A DNA stretch of 64,000 nucleotides from Escarpia spicata (GCA_963995525.1 OZ023214.1:30997518-31061517), one strand, 5' to 3'. Counted from the first letter of the stretch, positions 35,559-44,781 are shown. Notes: generated by a model not told the origin, from the letters alone. Numbers and translations: made by a program.

Positions 35559-36347
35559 ATGAGGTATAATGCAAGTGGTGTGACTGATTTCAGCAGCAAC
35601 AGCCGTAGAAGTTCTTCAACCTCGAGAATGGCCGAGCGCGACGAGATGACTGCACCGTTGAAAAAGATGAAGGCGATGCGCAAGCAAACGTGTAAGGCGA
35701 GCGGTAGTCAACAACAGCCGCCTGCGGAAGTGACCACACCAGCTGCTAAGAGACCCTTGTTGGTTGCGTCCTCGTTTGGTCGTAAACGAGGGGCAGAAGA
35801 AGCGGGGTTGGCGGCACCGCTGACTAGACGGGCCTCGCTTGAGCGAGAATGCAGCACTGCAACGCCATCACAGGCTACCTTGGTGAGTGTAAGGGAACTG
35901 GCCGGTTCTAAGAACGGTGTCTACAAGCTTAAGACTTCAGCATATATCGAGGCAGTGAGTTATCGTGATAAATGCACGTACAGGGGCTGTTCCCAATGTC
36001 GACGCAAACTGTATGAAAACACAGACGGCGTGATGTTATGTCGAACCCACGGGGAACCTGATAAGGTAAAAAATTACTTTGCTTTGCGTGTCATGATTCG
36101 AGATGGCGATGACGAAGAAGATGAAATGTGGCTGACTTTGTTTGACACGCAAATGGCAAAGCTGGTTGAGTACCGGGCTGATTACTTGGTGGAGTTAAAC
36201 GAGGAGGAACTTCGCGATACTGTACTTGAGTTGGCCGGCACTAAAGTGGATATCAGTGTTCGTAAGACTACCTGGGGCGGTGAGCCGTCGTATACGGTGC
36301 GCACACTGAGGAGAGTCGTTGATGGTAATGGGTTTCTTGTGTTATAG
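35559..36347 (+). CDS. RPA70-like single-strand DNA-binding protein
   Basis: The frame has 262 codons from the first ATG, 239 from the ATG at 35,628, which has a better context (A at -3, G at +4) and fits the TATA box. Residues 24-108 (counted from the first ATG) are basic and low-complexity, with likely nuclear signals (KRPLL, RKRGAEE). Residues 109-262 resemble the C-terminal OB-fold of replication factor A large subunit: a zinc-ribbon-like set C139, C144, C147, C161, H164 (CTYRGCSQC...CRTHG) inserted in a beta-barrel, followed by WLTLFDTQMAKLV, the typical RPA strand-helix. RPA coats single-stranded DNA in replication. It is not one of the usual Polinton core genes; it may serve the strand-displacement replication of this element. 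A strong donor (TTG|GTGAGT at 35,883) inside the gene allows an alternative transcript. Confidence 0.75.
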   Translation: MRYNASGVTDFSSNSRRSSSTSRMAERDEMTAPLKKMKAMRKQTCKASGSQQQPPAEVTTPAAKRPLLVASSFGRKRGAEEAGLAAPLTRRASLERECSTATPSQATLVSVRELAGSKNGVYKLKTSAYIEAVSYRDKCTYRGCSQCRRKLYENTDGVMLCRTHGEPDKVKNYFALRVMIRDGDDEEDEMWLTLFDTQMAKLVEYRADYLVELNEEELRDTVLELAGTKVDISVRKTTWGGEPSYTVRTLRRVVDGNGFLVL

Positions 36348-36476
36348 GAGGCCCCGCTGTTGACGGCATTGCTAACTAGTAAACCGACTAGTGATGAAGC
36401 GGCGCGCTTACTAGCCGAGATAGCGGAAAATTACGTAATGGCCTGGTGTGCGGCTTACGAAGCAAAGAGAGCCTAC
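36348..36476 (+). CDS. possible internal exon A of alternative transcript
   Basis: An open stretch without ATG directly follows acceptor-like TTATAG and runs to a TAG at about 36,476. A donor-like TAC|GTAATG occurs at 36,435, in phase 0, so the exon would be 36,348-36,434 (29 codons). The reading is alpha-helical in character (EAARLLAEIAENY). The same phase 0 holds for the donor at 35,883 and for the next two acceptors. Confidence 0.4.
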
Positions 36477-36491
36477 TAGAAAGACGCTCAG

Positions 36492-36500
36492 CCTATATAA
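36492..36500 (+). promoter_or_regulatory. TATA-like box before exon B
   Basis: CTATATAAAAC closely resembles the boxes before other genes of this element. It may drive a separate message for the downstream ORFs, an alternative to the splicing model. Confidence 0.4.
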
Positions 36501-36531
36501 AACATGACATTTATTTGTTGTATGTCTACAG

Positions 36532-36702
36532 GAGGTGCGGCGAATTCTGCTGGAAATGTTAGCCAATAATGAACGGATGCGTGCGAGATACGCCGAAGTT
36601 GCCCTGTTCGTACGAACACTACTCGATCGTTCGGTGACGGATAGTGAGAGGAAAGACGCCTCGTTGATGGCTCGTGTTAAGGCAGCAAAAGAGGTGGATT
36701 AA
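36532..36702 (+). CDS. possible exon B or small ORF
   Basis: An open stretch follows acceptor GTCTACAG and runs to TAA at 36,702. A donor-like GAG|GTGGAT at 36,694 (phase 0) would make a 54-codon exon. The first ATG is at 36,556. The helical, charged reading (RRILLEMLANNERMRARYAE) suggests real coding. Function unknown. Confidence 0.4.
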   Translation, partial: EVRRILLEMLANNERMRARYAEVALFVRTLLDRSVTDSERKDASLMARVKAAKEVD

Positions 36703-36799
36703 TGATAATAATGTGTTTTGTAGAGAGCGCGACGGCCCGAACGCGCGCACGCTCGCCGTGGGAAATGTGTGTTTGTAGGCACCTGCTTTTGTGCTGTAG

Positions 36800-37381
36800 G
36801 GAGGCGCGGGCGATGTCGATAGCGCCTTGGATGCTATCATTGAGGAGGCGCTTGGTACACCACCGCCTTACGAAAGTTTACACCAGCTTGTACCGTTGGA
36901 CGCGATGCAACGACGCGTCGTCGAACCGGGGCGTGGTCAGGTGGCCTGTCGCTATGAGCGACATGCGATGGCCCTCCTCGCTGAGCACCTCGGTGAGTTG
37001 ATATTGGAGGCGGCGCGCGATCGATGCGGTGCTTGCGAAGTGAACGAGGGATGCCCGTACGTGCATATGATCGGCTATCGGGCGGGTAGGCCTACTCGTG
37101 AGTACGCACGGCGCTACGAGAACGTAGTCGAACTCGTCACGCAACACTTCAACGTAGTGTTGGACTCGTGTCTGCAGCACTCACTGATACCAACCTTCAT
37201 ACGTCTGGTGGAGTTACTACACGCGAAGGCGCACGGACAGCAACCGGGACGAGCTGGGGAATTGTATTTGGTACAGTTCGTATCCGACTGGCTCCTCGGT
37301 ACGAATTGGCGCGAATTCGTCAATCGATCTCGACTAGAGTCGGCAGTGCACGTCTACGTACAGTGCAGAAGCGGTCTTTAA
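36800..37381 (+). CDS. unknown Polinton protein, terminal exon without ATG start
   Basis: The open frame covers 193 codons from the acceptor GTGCTGTAG (36,791-36,799) to TAA at 37,381. The first in-frame ATG is well inside (MQRRVV, 36,905), and the region before it (SALDAIIEEALG) reads as coding, so the start is probably supplied by splicing. Candidate upstream exons are 36,532-36,693, 36,348-36,434 and the shared 5' part of the RPA-like gene (to 35,882), all phase 0. The protein has a CGACEVNEGC cluster near 37,035 and helical segments (VELVTQHFNVVLDSC, FIRLVELLHAKA). No family recognised. A polyadenylation signal AATAAA follows at 37,453-37,458. Confidence 0.55.
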   Translation, partial: GGAGDVDSALDAIIEEALGTPPPYESLHQLVPLDAMQRRVVEPGRGQVACRYERHAMALLAEHLGELILEAARDRCGACEVNEGCPYVHMIGYRAGRPTREYARRYENVVELVTQHFNVVLDSCLQHSLIPTFIRLVELLHAKAHGQQPGRAGELYLVQFVSDWLLGTNWREFVNRSRLESAVHVYVQCRSGL

Positions 37382-37452
37382 ATTAAAAAACGAACATTAC
37401 TGCCTATTCTGCTGATTTTGCTTAATATCGCTTTTCGTTGTACGACACGCTT

Positions 37453-37458
37453 AATAAA
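37453..37458 (+). terminator. polyadenylation signal AATAAA
   Basis: It lies 72 bp after the stop of the gene ending at 37,381 and before the capsid block. Confidence 0.55.
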
Positions 37459-37493
37459 ACGTTGAAAATGTACGTTCCTCGTTTCCGAGTTAA

Positions 37494-38009
<516 letters not shown>

Positions 38010-38010
38010 G

Positions 38011-38382
38011 ATGCTGGGGCCCGAACCGGAAGTCGTCATTATCGAGACGTCCCCCGCCTCGTACACGTACGCGTACGAAGGTCGAAATACGGTGGACATG
38101 AAGGCGGGCGTCGACACCCTGTACGTGTACACGGATCTCGTGGAATCGCGCGTCGTCGGCGACGTGTACGCACCGCTTCTTCGAAATATCGCCGTCTTCG
38201 GTACGAACGGTAGCGTTATTTCGGAAACGTTCGATCGCGTCCAATACGTGAAGCTGCTGCGGCATCAATTCGATACGATCGAGGTCGATATAAGAGACGA
38301 TTGCGGTCAACCGATACCATTCGAGCGGGGAAAGCTAGTGGCGACGCTTCACATCAGACGCTGTAAATCGAGATTGTTTTAA
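38011..38382 (+). CDS. Polinton minor capsid-type protein, C-terminal part
   Basis: The 123 residues after the CA tract contain the conserved C-terminal block of a protein common to Polintons, with the signatures TLYVYTDLVES, VVGDVYAPLLR and FDTIEVDIRDD...PFERGKLVATLHI. From what I recall of the family, full-length members are several hundred residues long with a large N-terminal part. None is visible before the CA tract, only a short open segment at 37,465-37,494. The N-terminal part seems lost and replaced by the microsatellite, or mis-assembled. It is the first gene of the plus-strand virion block; the next gene starts 2 nt after its stop. The assignment as minor (penton-like) capsid protein is inference from family and position. 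Confidence 0.6.
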   Translation: MLGPEPEVVIIETSPASYTYAYEGRNTVDMKAGVDTLYVYTDLVESRVVGDVYAPLLRNIAVFGTNGSVISETFDRVQYVKLLRHQFDTIEVDIRDDCGQPIPFERGKLVATLHIRRCKSRLF

Positions 38383-38384
38383 CC

Positions 38385-38792
38385 ATGCCGAACCCGTACG
38401 AGGACTACTACGTTCGACAGGTAGGCGGTCAACTACCGGTATTCATCGGCAGTCGAGGTCAGCGCGGACACGGTCTGGGTAATATCTTCGGGAGCCTGTT
38501 TCGAAGCGTCATGCCGCTTTTTAAGAGAGGCGCCCTGGCGTTGGGAAAACGAGCGCTCAAAACCGGCGTGAACGTGGCGCGGGACGTCGTCGGCGGCGGC
38601 AATCTGAAAGCGTCGGTAAAACGACGCGCGAAGGAGGCCGGCGTCGATCTTCTCGACGGCCTATTGAAAGGGCCGGCGCCGAAGAAGAGACGGGTGAAAA
38701 AAAGACCGCCTATAAAGAAGCAGCGTCGAACGGCGACGACCGTCAGTAGACGGAAGCGGGGACGTCGACCGGTCGATATATTCGACGCGTAA
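38385..38792 (+). CDS. basic adenovirus core-like virion protein
   Basis: The protein has 135 residues. The N-terminus (NPYEDYYVRQVGG) is followed by a Gly-rich amphipathic stretch (GLGNIFGSLFRSVMPLFK), a middle part with repeated AL.KR./V.R pattern, and a very basic C-terminus (KKRRVKKRPPIKK, RRKRGRR) that would bind DNA and enter the nucleus. Polintons and adintoviruses commonly carry such a protein next to the major capsid gene. The ATG follows the previous stop by 2 nt (TAACCATG) and the next gene follows by 2 nt (TAACGATG), which suggests coupled translation. Confidence 0.75.
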   Translation: MPNPYEDYYVRQVGGQLPVFIGSRGQRGHGLGNIFGSLFRSVMPLFKRGALALGKRALKTGVNVARDVVGGGNLKASVKRRAKEAGVDLLDGLLKGPAPKKRRVKKRPPIKKQRRTATTVSRRKRGRRPVDIFDA

Positions 38793-38794
38793 CG

Positions 38795-40088
38795 ATGGCG
38801 TTCGTAAAGACAGCGTGCGAGGGCGTGAAGGCCGAACTGGACCTGTTCGCCGGACCGGTGACGCAGAAGAGCATCGAGAGCAGTTATCGGACCGCCTACC
38901 AACCGCTGACGGCTCTCGACGCCGGCGGTCCTATCGAGTTCCTCATTCCAGGGTCGGGTAACGACTATACGGACCTGGCGAGCCTTCAAATGTACGTCCG
39001 CTTCAAAGTGGTTCAGGGGTCTGGCGGCCGGCACCAATGTGGCGCCGGTCAACAATTTCCTTCATTCGCTGTTCAGTCAAATCGACGTGTCGCTGAACGG
39101 TACGCTCGTGACGCCGTCGACCAATACGTACGCGTACCGGGCCTACATCGAGACCCTGCTGAGTTACGGTAGCGACGCGAAACGATCGCATCTCACGGGG
39201 TCGTTGTGGTACAAAGATAGCGCCGGACACATGAACGCGCGCGGGGACGATAACACCGGGTTCGTAGCGCGACGCGATCTGACGGCGGCCAGTACCGAGG
39301 TGGACATGATGGGACGCCTGCACGTCGACGCGTTTATGCTAAACCTCCTCCTACCGAGCGGCGTCGACACGAAAATACGCATGATCCAGTCGAAGGACGC
39401 CTTCGCGCTCATGGGCGCGGCTGCCGCGCCGGGGTGGCATATCGTGATACGTTCGATTTACCTGGAAGTCCGAAAAGTGAAGTTGAACCCGGAAGTCCAG
39501 CTGGGTCATATCAAAGCGTGGCTTTTGGGAACGGCTAAGTTTCCGATGCGCCGCGTCGACTGCAAGTCGTTCTCGATAACCGCGGGTACGCTATCGCACA
39601 CGCACGAGAACCTGTACATGGGCACGATTCCGAAACGCATAATCCTGATGATGATCGACAACGCCGCCTACAACGGAGACTACACTAGAAATCCGTTCAA
39701 CGCGCATCACAACGACATAAACTTCCTCGCGCTCAACGTCGACGGACGTCAGGTGCCGAGCAAGCCGCTGCAACCGGACTTTCCGCACCACCGGTACATA
39801 CGAAGCTACATGAATCTCTTCGAGGCCACCGGAAAGGCGGGCGAGGACGAGGGGAACGACATATCGCGATCGGACTTCGAAGCCGGCTACACCGTCTTCG
39901 CTTTCGACCTAACCCCCGACTGCTGCGACGGGGACCATTTCAACGTCGCGCGTCAGGGGAGCGTGGGCGCTAACATACAGTTCTCGATACCGCTACCCCG
40001 ACCGGTGAACGTCATCGTGTACGCGGAATTCGAGACGGTGCTGGAAATCGATCGGACCCGGAACGTCCTGTACGACTGTACCTCGTAA
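38795..40088 (+). CDS. major capsid protein (double jelly-roll), frame-broken
   Basis: The virion shell protein is read in two frames. The first, from the ATG at 38,795, is coding-like to about 39,015 (SSYRTAYQPLT, then SLQMYVRFKVV). The second is coding-like from about 39,020 to the stop at 40,086-40,088 (NNFLHSLFSQIDVSLNG, then LRTHTH-free strands such as HVDAFMLNLLLPSG, then KRIILMMIDNAAYNG, and a C-terminal NVIVYAEFETVLEIDRTRNV). The pattern matches the Polinton major capsid family. The frame changes by one base between about 39,013 and 39,035, inside or next to a run of four Gs. This is either a real mutation or a sequencing error; nothing suggests programmed shifting. The stop overlaps the protease start (TAATG). 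Confidence 0.85.
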
Positions 40089-40543
40089 TGGATACGTTCC
40101 AACTGCTGCGTCGCCTCGAACTCGATGCGTACGCTAAATACACCGTCCGCGGCGTCGTACCTAAAGACGCGCTACTTTCTACCACCGCCACCACTTACCC
40201 GATGGGCTTCGTGTGCAATACCGACGACGGCGGCGAACCGGGGGAGCACTGGGTGGCCGTCTACGTCGACCCCCGAGGCGTCGGCGAGTACTTCGATTCG
40301 TACGGTCTTCCGCCGCTGCACGCCGACTTCCGCACCTTCCTGCACCGACACTGCGGCGACGCGTGGACGTACAACGACAAGAGACTGCAGAGCGTCGTCT
40401 CTAACGTGTGCGGCCAATATTGCGTCGCCTACCTACTCCTCCGATGTCGCGGCATGCCGTTGACGGCGTTCCAGAACATATTCGGCACCGATCGGGTGGC
40501 TAATGACTGTCTCGTATTCGATTGGCTAAAGCCATTGCATTAA
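40088..40543 (+). CDS. adenain-like cysteine protease
   Basis: The protein has 151 residues. It belongs to the C5/Ulp1-like fold with the triad His54 (GEHW), Asp70 (YFDSYG) and Cys112 (CGQYC). Helix VAYLLLRCRG follows the catalytic Cys, and DWLKPL is near the end. In adenoviruses and Polintons this enzyme matures capsid precursors. The length is in the usual range for a compact Polinton protease. The ATG shares its A with the capsid stop (TAATG), so it is probably made by reinitiation on the capsid message. A polyadenylation signal follows at 40,573. Confidence 0.92.
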   Translation: MDTFQLLRRLELDAYAKYTVRGVVPKDALLSTTATTYPMGFVCNTDDGGEPGEHWVAVYVDPRGVGEYFDSYGLPPLHADFRTFLHRHCGDAWTYNDKRLQSVVSNVCGQYCVAYLLLRCRGMPLTAFQNIFGTDRVANDCLVFDWLKPLH

Positions 40544-40572
40544 CGCTTCGCTTTTACGTGTATAGTAGTAGT

Positions 40573-40578
40573 AATAAA
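40573..40578 (+). terminator. polyadenylation signal, plus-strand virion block
   Basis: AATAAA lies 30 bp after the protease stop. It faces the minus-strand signal at 40,615-40,620. Confidence 0.75.
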
Positions 40579-40614
40579 AAACAACGACGATGAAATGTAC
40601 GCACTTGTGTTTGT

Positions 40615-40620
40615 TTTATT
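40615..40620 (-). terminator. polyadenylation signal, polymerase gene
   Basis: AATAAA on the minus strand lies about 80 bp beyond the polymerase stop. The two convergent messages would end within about 40 bp of each other. Confidence 0.7.
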
Positions 40621-40651
40621 ATTATCCTACCCTACATACATACATACAGAA

Positions 40652-40678
40652 CCCTACCCCTAGGCGGCCCCCCACCCC
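40652..40678 (-). other. possible G-quadruplex / hairpin at convergent 3' ends
   Basis: On the minus strand there are four G runs of 4, 6, 4 and 3 with loops of 1, 7 and 2 bases. The flanks (AACCCTACCC... and ...GGGTAGGTT) can also pair into a hairpin. It lies in the polymerase 3' UTR before the polyadenylation signal. Confidence 0.55.
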
Positions 40679-40701
40679 TAGGGTAGGTTTAGTTATACGA
40701 G

Positions 40702-43700
40702 TTAGACGAGTATCGGCGCCGTGGTGACGCCATCGTCGAGCACGCGGCGTTTAGCGTAGAAATAGCTCAACGCCGCGCGCTCTTGAACGTACGTCAACAC
40801 GGACGAGTTTTTCACTTGGAAACCGTAGTTCCAACCGACGCCGCTGCGTCGGTCGCGCAGTACGGCGAGGAAGTCGTGCTCGTCGATATCGTTCTGACGT
40901 TTACTCAATCCCTTCGTGCTGTACTTCGCGCCGCAATCGCCGCCGAAGCAGTAGTACGTCTTACTGCACAGCGCCACGATTCCGTCGCCGCGCCACTCTT
41001 CTTTGAAGAGACCCGGCGTTCGACGATCGAATAGAAGACGGCGCGCGCAGCAGTCACCACCCTCCCACGTCAGTCCGGCGACGCGGCACCGTACGTACGC
41101 GTCCACGTGCGCGTCGCAACACTCGGCCGGAAACCAGAGCGATCGCGTCCGGAAGTAGTGTTCGCGCATCGCTTCCGGTACGAGCGCGTCGATGTCGAGA
41201 CCCGCGAGGGCTATGTACGCCGAATCGGTGTCCATAGCGCAGTACTGAAAGAGCGGGCGTGGAATGTAGGCGTCGACGAAGTCGTAATAAAACTCCAGCA
41301 TTCGTAATTTCGCGTATTGATACACGAAATAACCGATTTGAATCGGCAGATCGTAGACGACGGTGCGCTTATTCAGCGCCACCTCGTACAGCTCGTCGTC
41401 GACGACGACGTCGAGTTGCCGGAAGCGACGGTTGTTGACGAGTCGCGAGGCGCCTACCGACGTAGCGTACTTGATATCCCGGTGCCGATCGACGCGCGTA
41501 ATCGTCTTCCCGTACGAACTGTTGCCGAGTAGTTTGAAGGTGTCGGCGATGATCGCTTTATCGGGGTCGACGTCGCCCTCGCGTCGCGCCGTCGACACCG
41601 TATCGCCGAAACGACGAAAGCAGGCGATCGGCGTGTACTCGATCACCTGGTAGATGCGCGCGACGACGAGCCCGTGCTCCAGATACCAGCGTAGAAGGGG
41701 CGTGGCGAGTACGATCGCCGTGCCGAAGTAGCTACCAACGAGCGTCCGTTGAGGTCGGGTGAGTAGCTCGTGTGACTCGGCGTAGCGGCGCATGAACGGG
41801 CTGAGGTCGTCGCGTGCGATATCGACGTTCTTGAATACGGGCTGCATTTCGGCGAACTTAGCGCGCAGCGCTTCCGGCACGGCGATATCGCACTGCACGA
41901 GACCGAATAGAGAGCCGTCGCGTACACCCGCCAGTATCGTCGAGTGCGTTACGCGCCTCGCGTCGGGTCGCGTCACGGCGGGGGGTCTCACGGCTCGCCA
42001 CTGGCACTCCCACATTTCGACGACGGCGTCAACGTGGCGGCGCAGGTAGGTCGTCACGGCGATCGTCGCGGCGTACAGAGTCGTCATCGGTTGACCGTTG
42101 ACGGCGTTCGTCGTCACGTGCGTCTGGCATATCGGGCAGCCGTGAAAGAAACAACCGTGAAATTGATACGCCGTTCGCGTGGCGGCGCACCAACCGTCGA
42201 CTCGGTACTTACCGATGCGCTTCTCGCGGCCGTTCAACTGGTGTCGTATAGGGGCGTCTATTCGTTCCGCTTCGTACGTCAACCACTCTACGGCCATACG
42301 ACCGTAGCGGTGCACGTGTTCCGCTCGAAAGTCGTTCTCCGCGCGTCGGCGCGTGTACCAACCCGTCGGCATTTCCCGCATCATCGCCGATAGATAGAGA
42401 CCGTTCGCGTCGTAGCCCACTATCGAACGACACGGGTTGTCACCGCCTCGAATCGACGTCACGCCGGCTTCTTGATGACGCGAGAAGATGATCGATGGAC
42501 CGCCGACGATCTGCGACTGCAGTAGGCGGTGCAGGTCTTTGTTCGGTTCGTTGAACAACGAGAAATGGATTGACGACGGCAGGTCGTTGAATAGGTACAA
42601 CAACGTCAACCCCGGTACGCTGATGGCGTCCTTAAACATGTCGATGCGCTGACGGCGATAGAAGGCGAACTGCCGCTCGAGGGCCTCGAGAAACGGCGCC
42701 ACATCTCGGTTATTATACCAGATTAGAAAATCGCGCATCGTCGTCATGCACTCGTCGCGCCATGCCGTCGCACAAATTTCGTAAGCCTCCGCGGAGATTC
42801 CCTCGCGTTTCAGGTGGCTGTAGAAAGTTTCGCGCGGCGGTAGGACGGTCTCGTCCAGGCGCGTCAACGCGTCGATATATTCGTACGGAAAGTACCCCTT
42901 GGTCGCCGCGCAGTCGTACGCTTTCAGATAGCGCTCGTAGCTGACACCGGGCGCGAGGTAATTAGTTATGTCCAGAAATTTCAACGTCGACGTCGTCAGG
43001 CACATGTAAGCGTTCTGTCGTTTAATCGTGAACGTCGACGATGTGTGCTGCGCGTCGTCCGTTATGAGCAGGGGGGTCAAGTACTTTTTGACGACATTCA
43101 AATCGTACTTACCGCTGTTGAAACCCAGTACGGGCATTTGACGAAGGTGCGTCCACAGGCGGTCGGCGAGTGCGGCGTACGGTGACGCGTCCTTGGCGTC
43201 GTCGTCACTTCGTTGCCGCCAGTCTTTATCGAGCGCTTCGATCGCCTCAAAGACCGCGTCGTAGCGGGGGCGTAGAAGCGCGCAAGCCGCCGCGCTCACG
43301 GCTTCCAGGTCATCGATGAGGCGACGCGTTAGGTCGGCCGAATCACCGGTCGTGACGTAACAGCGCGCCGCTTCGTATCCTGGCACGTTCGACGCGACGC
43401 TCACGCTGAGCAGTTCGTGTCGCGCTAGCCACCGACATTTATCGGTATCCGGCGGTAGCTCGTTGGTGGCGAAATAACATTCAAAGTCGAAGGTCGCGCG
43501 GTACGGATAGTAGCGCAGATCGTCGTCGCCGACGTCGATACCTTCGTCGTCGAGTCGTTGAAATACGGACGGCTTCGGTCGGTAGACGCCACCGGGAAAC
43601 ACGTGACGAACACCGCCCTCGCACGTCGCTTCGTGACGTCGTAATAGTGACGGGTACCGCCAGAGGGAGTTGCCGCATTTCGAGCACTTGTACGTTTTCG

Positions 43701-44781
43701 CGTACGCGCGCAGATCGGTTATGTACGAAAAGTGATTCTCGTACAGGTTGACATTCAGGGTTGTGGGGTGCGTTTCGAGCGATCGACGGACTAGTTCGGC
43801 GGCGCCAGTCGCCGTTAGTCGATAGACGACGATGTTGATACGAAAAAACGTCTCCACGCGTTCCAGTTCGTTCAGGCGCACGCCGATCGGCTTCGGGGCG
43901 TAGCGCGCGCTCAGTTGTTTAGCTACTCGCGTTAAACGGGTTGTATTTAGGTGCCTCCCACCACCACCACCTTGCCGATGGAGGGCGATGCATCGGAAGA
44001 GGCATAGAGGATCGTCGTAGGGCTTGCCTCCCCGAGTATTCGTCAACGCCACGAGGTAGTTGTTGTTACGTACGTAGGCGGGGAGCGCGGTGCCAACGCA
44101 CCCGATAGGATGGTTTAGGATGGCGTTCACGAAGTAGGTGGCGTTCGTTACGAGCTCGACCAACCACTCCGAATCGGGGCGCTGCGCGATGACGTACTGT
44201 AGTACGTCGGTCGTGCGCACGAGATCGAGGAATCGTTCGAAAGAACGGCTATCGGTTACGAGGGCGGGTGTTTCGAGAAGGCGACCGCAGCAGTTACAGG
44301 ACGAATGAAAATAGCGGTAACGACCCGATACCTTGTGGCGTAACACGAAACCATAGCTTACGTTTATTTTAAACGCATTCTTTTGTTCGCTAAACATAAC
44401 CCTCAGACGCGGTTCGAGCACCCGCGTACTCGTACAGGCGGTCATACGATAGTTGTAACGGGACTGTACGACACCGATCGCTACCGACGTCTCTATGCTA
44501 CGTCGATGCTCGTCCACGACGCGCTGAAGAGCATCGGGTGGTGGTGGTGGTGGTGGATTATCATCGGGAGGTAACGACACCGCCGGCTGACCGCACCCCC
44601 TCAGGTGTCGTAGCATCGCGGCGCGCGTACTGTACGTTACGCCGCATTTCGGACACTCTCGTCGCTTTACGCATAGCGCATCATCGCCGCATCGTTTCGA
44701 ACTCTTCGCGTGTCGCTCTAACGTCCACTGTTTCGAGAAATAAGCACCGCATTTCGGACATTGCCACCTAGTAGGTGGCAT
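40702..44781 (-). CDS. polB: protein-primed DNA polymerase B with OTU-like and zinc-finger N-terminus
   Basis: The protein has 1,359 residues and an uninterrupted frame. Two C2H2-type fingers lie at about 8-33 and 44-66 (CPKCGAYF, CPKCGVTY). An OTU-like segment has DPLCLFRC near 259 and NHFSYI near 349, then a third finger at about 365-388. The polymerase part has exonuclease motifs (DFECYF near 432, GFNSGKYDL near 551), motif A GYDANGLYLSAM near 788, motif B LLGNSSYGKT near 1,084 and motif C AMDTDSAY near 1,182. These are hallmarks of protein-primed family B enzymes of Polintons and adenoviruses, which copy linear DNA from its ends. A TATA box lies 36 bp upstream. All key residues are present, so the enzyme may be intact. 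OTU activity (deubiquitinase) is inference from the Cys and His motifs. Confidence 0.96.
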   Translation of the reverse strand: MPPTRWQCPKCGAYFSKQWTLERHAKSSKRCGDDALCVKRRECPKCGVTYSTRAAMLRHLRGCGQPAVSLPPDDNPPPPPPPDALQRVVDEHRRSIETSVAIGVVQSRYNYRMTACTSTRVLEPRLRVMFSEQKNAFKINVSYGFVLRHKVSGRYRYFHSSCNCCGRLLETPALVTDSRSFERFLDLVRTTDVLQYVIAQRPDSEWLVELVTNATYFVNAILNHPIGCVGTALPAYVRNNNYLVALTNTRGGKPYDDPLCLFRCIALHRQGGGGGRHLNTTRLTRVAKQLSARYAPKPIGVRLNELERVETFFRINIVVYRLTATGAAELVRRSLETHPTTLNVNLYENHFSYITDLRAYAKTYKCSKCGNSLWRYPSLLRRHEATCEGGVRHVFPGGVYRPKPSVFQRLDDEGIDVGDDDLRYYPYRATFDFECYFATNELPPDTDKCRWLARHELLSVSVASNVPGYEAARCYVTTGDSADLTRRLIDDLEAVSAAACALLRPRYDAVFEAIEALDKDWRQRSDDDAKDASPYAALADRLWTHLRQMPVLGFNSGKYDLNVVKKYLTPLLITDDAQHTSSTFTIKRQNAYMCLTTSTLKFLDITNYLAPGVSYERYLKAYDCAATKGYFPYEYIDALTRLDETVLPPRETFYSHLKREGISAEAYEICATAWRDECMTTMRDFLIWYNNRDVAPFLEALERQFAFYRRQRIDMFKDAISVPGLTLLYLFNDLPSSIHFSLFNEPNKDLHRLLQSQIVGGPSIIFSRHQEAGVTSIRGGDNPCRSIVGYDANGLYLSAMMREMPTGWYTRRRAENDFRAEHVHRYGRMAVEWLTYEAERIDAPIRHQLNGREKRIGKYRVDGWCAATRTAYQFHGCFFHGCPICQTHVTTNAVNGQPMTTLYAATIAVTTYLRRHVDAVVEMWECQWRAVRPPAVTRPDARRVTHSTILAGVRDGSLFGLVQCDIAVPEALRAKFAEMQPVFKNVDIARDDLSPFMRRYAESHELLTRPQRTLVGSYFGTAIVLATPLLRWYLEHGLVVARIYQVIEYTPIACFRRFGDTVSTARREGDVDPDKAIIADTFKLLGNSSYGKTITRVDRHRDIKYATSVGASRLVNNRRFRQLDVVVDDELYEVALNKRTVVYDLPIQIGYFVYQYAKLRMLEFYYDFVDAYIPRPLFQYCAMDTDSAYIALAGLDIDALVPEAMREHYFRTRSLWFPAECCDAHVDAYVRCRVAGLTWEGGDCCARRLLFDRRTPGLFKEEWRGDGIVALCSKTYYCFGGDCGAKYSTKGLSKRQNDIDEHDFLAVLRDRRSGVGWNYGFQVKNSSVLTYVQERAALSYFYAKRRVLDDGVTTAPILV

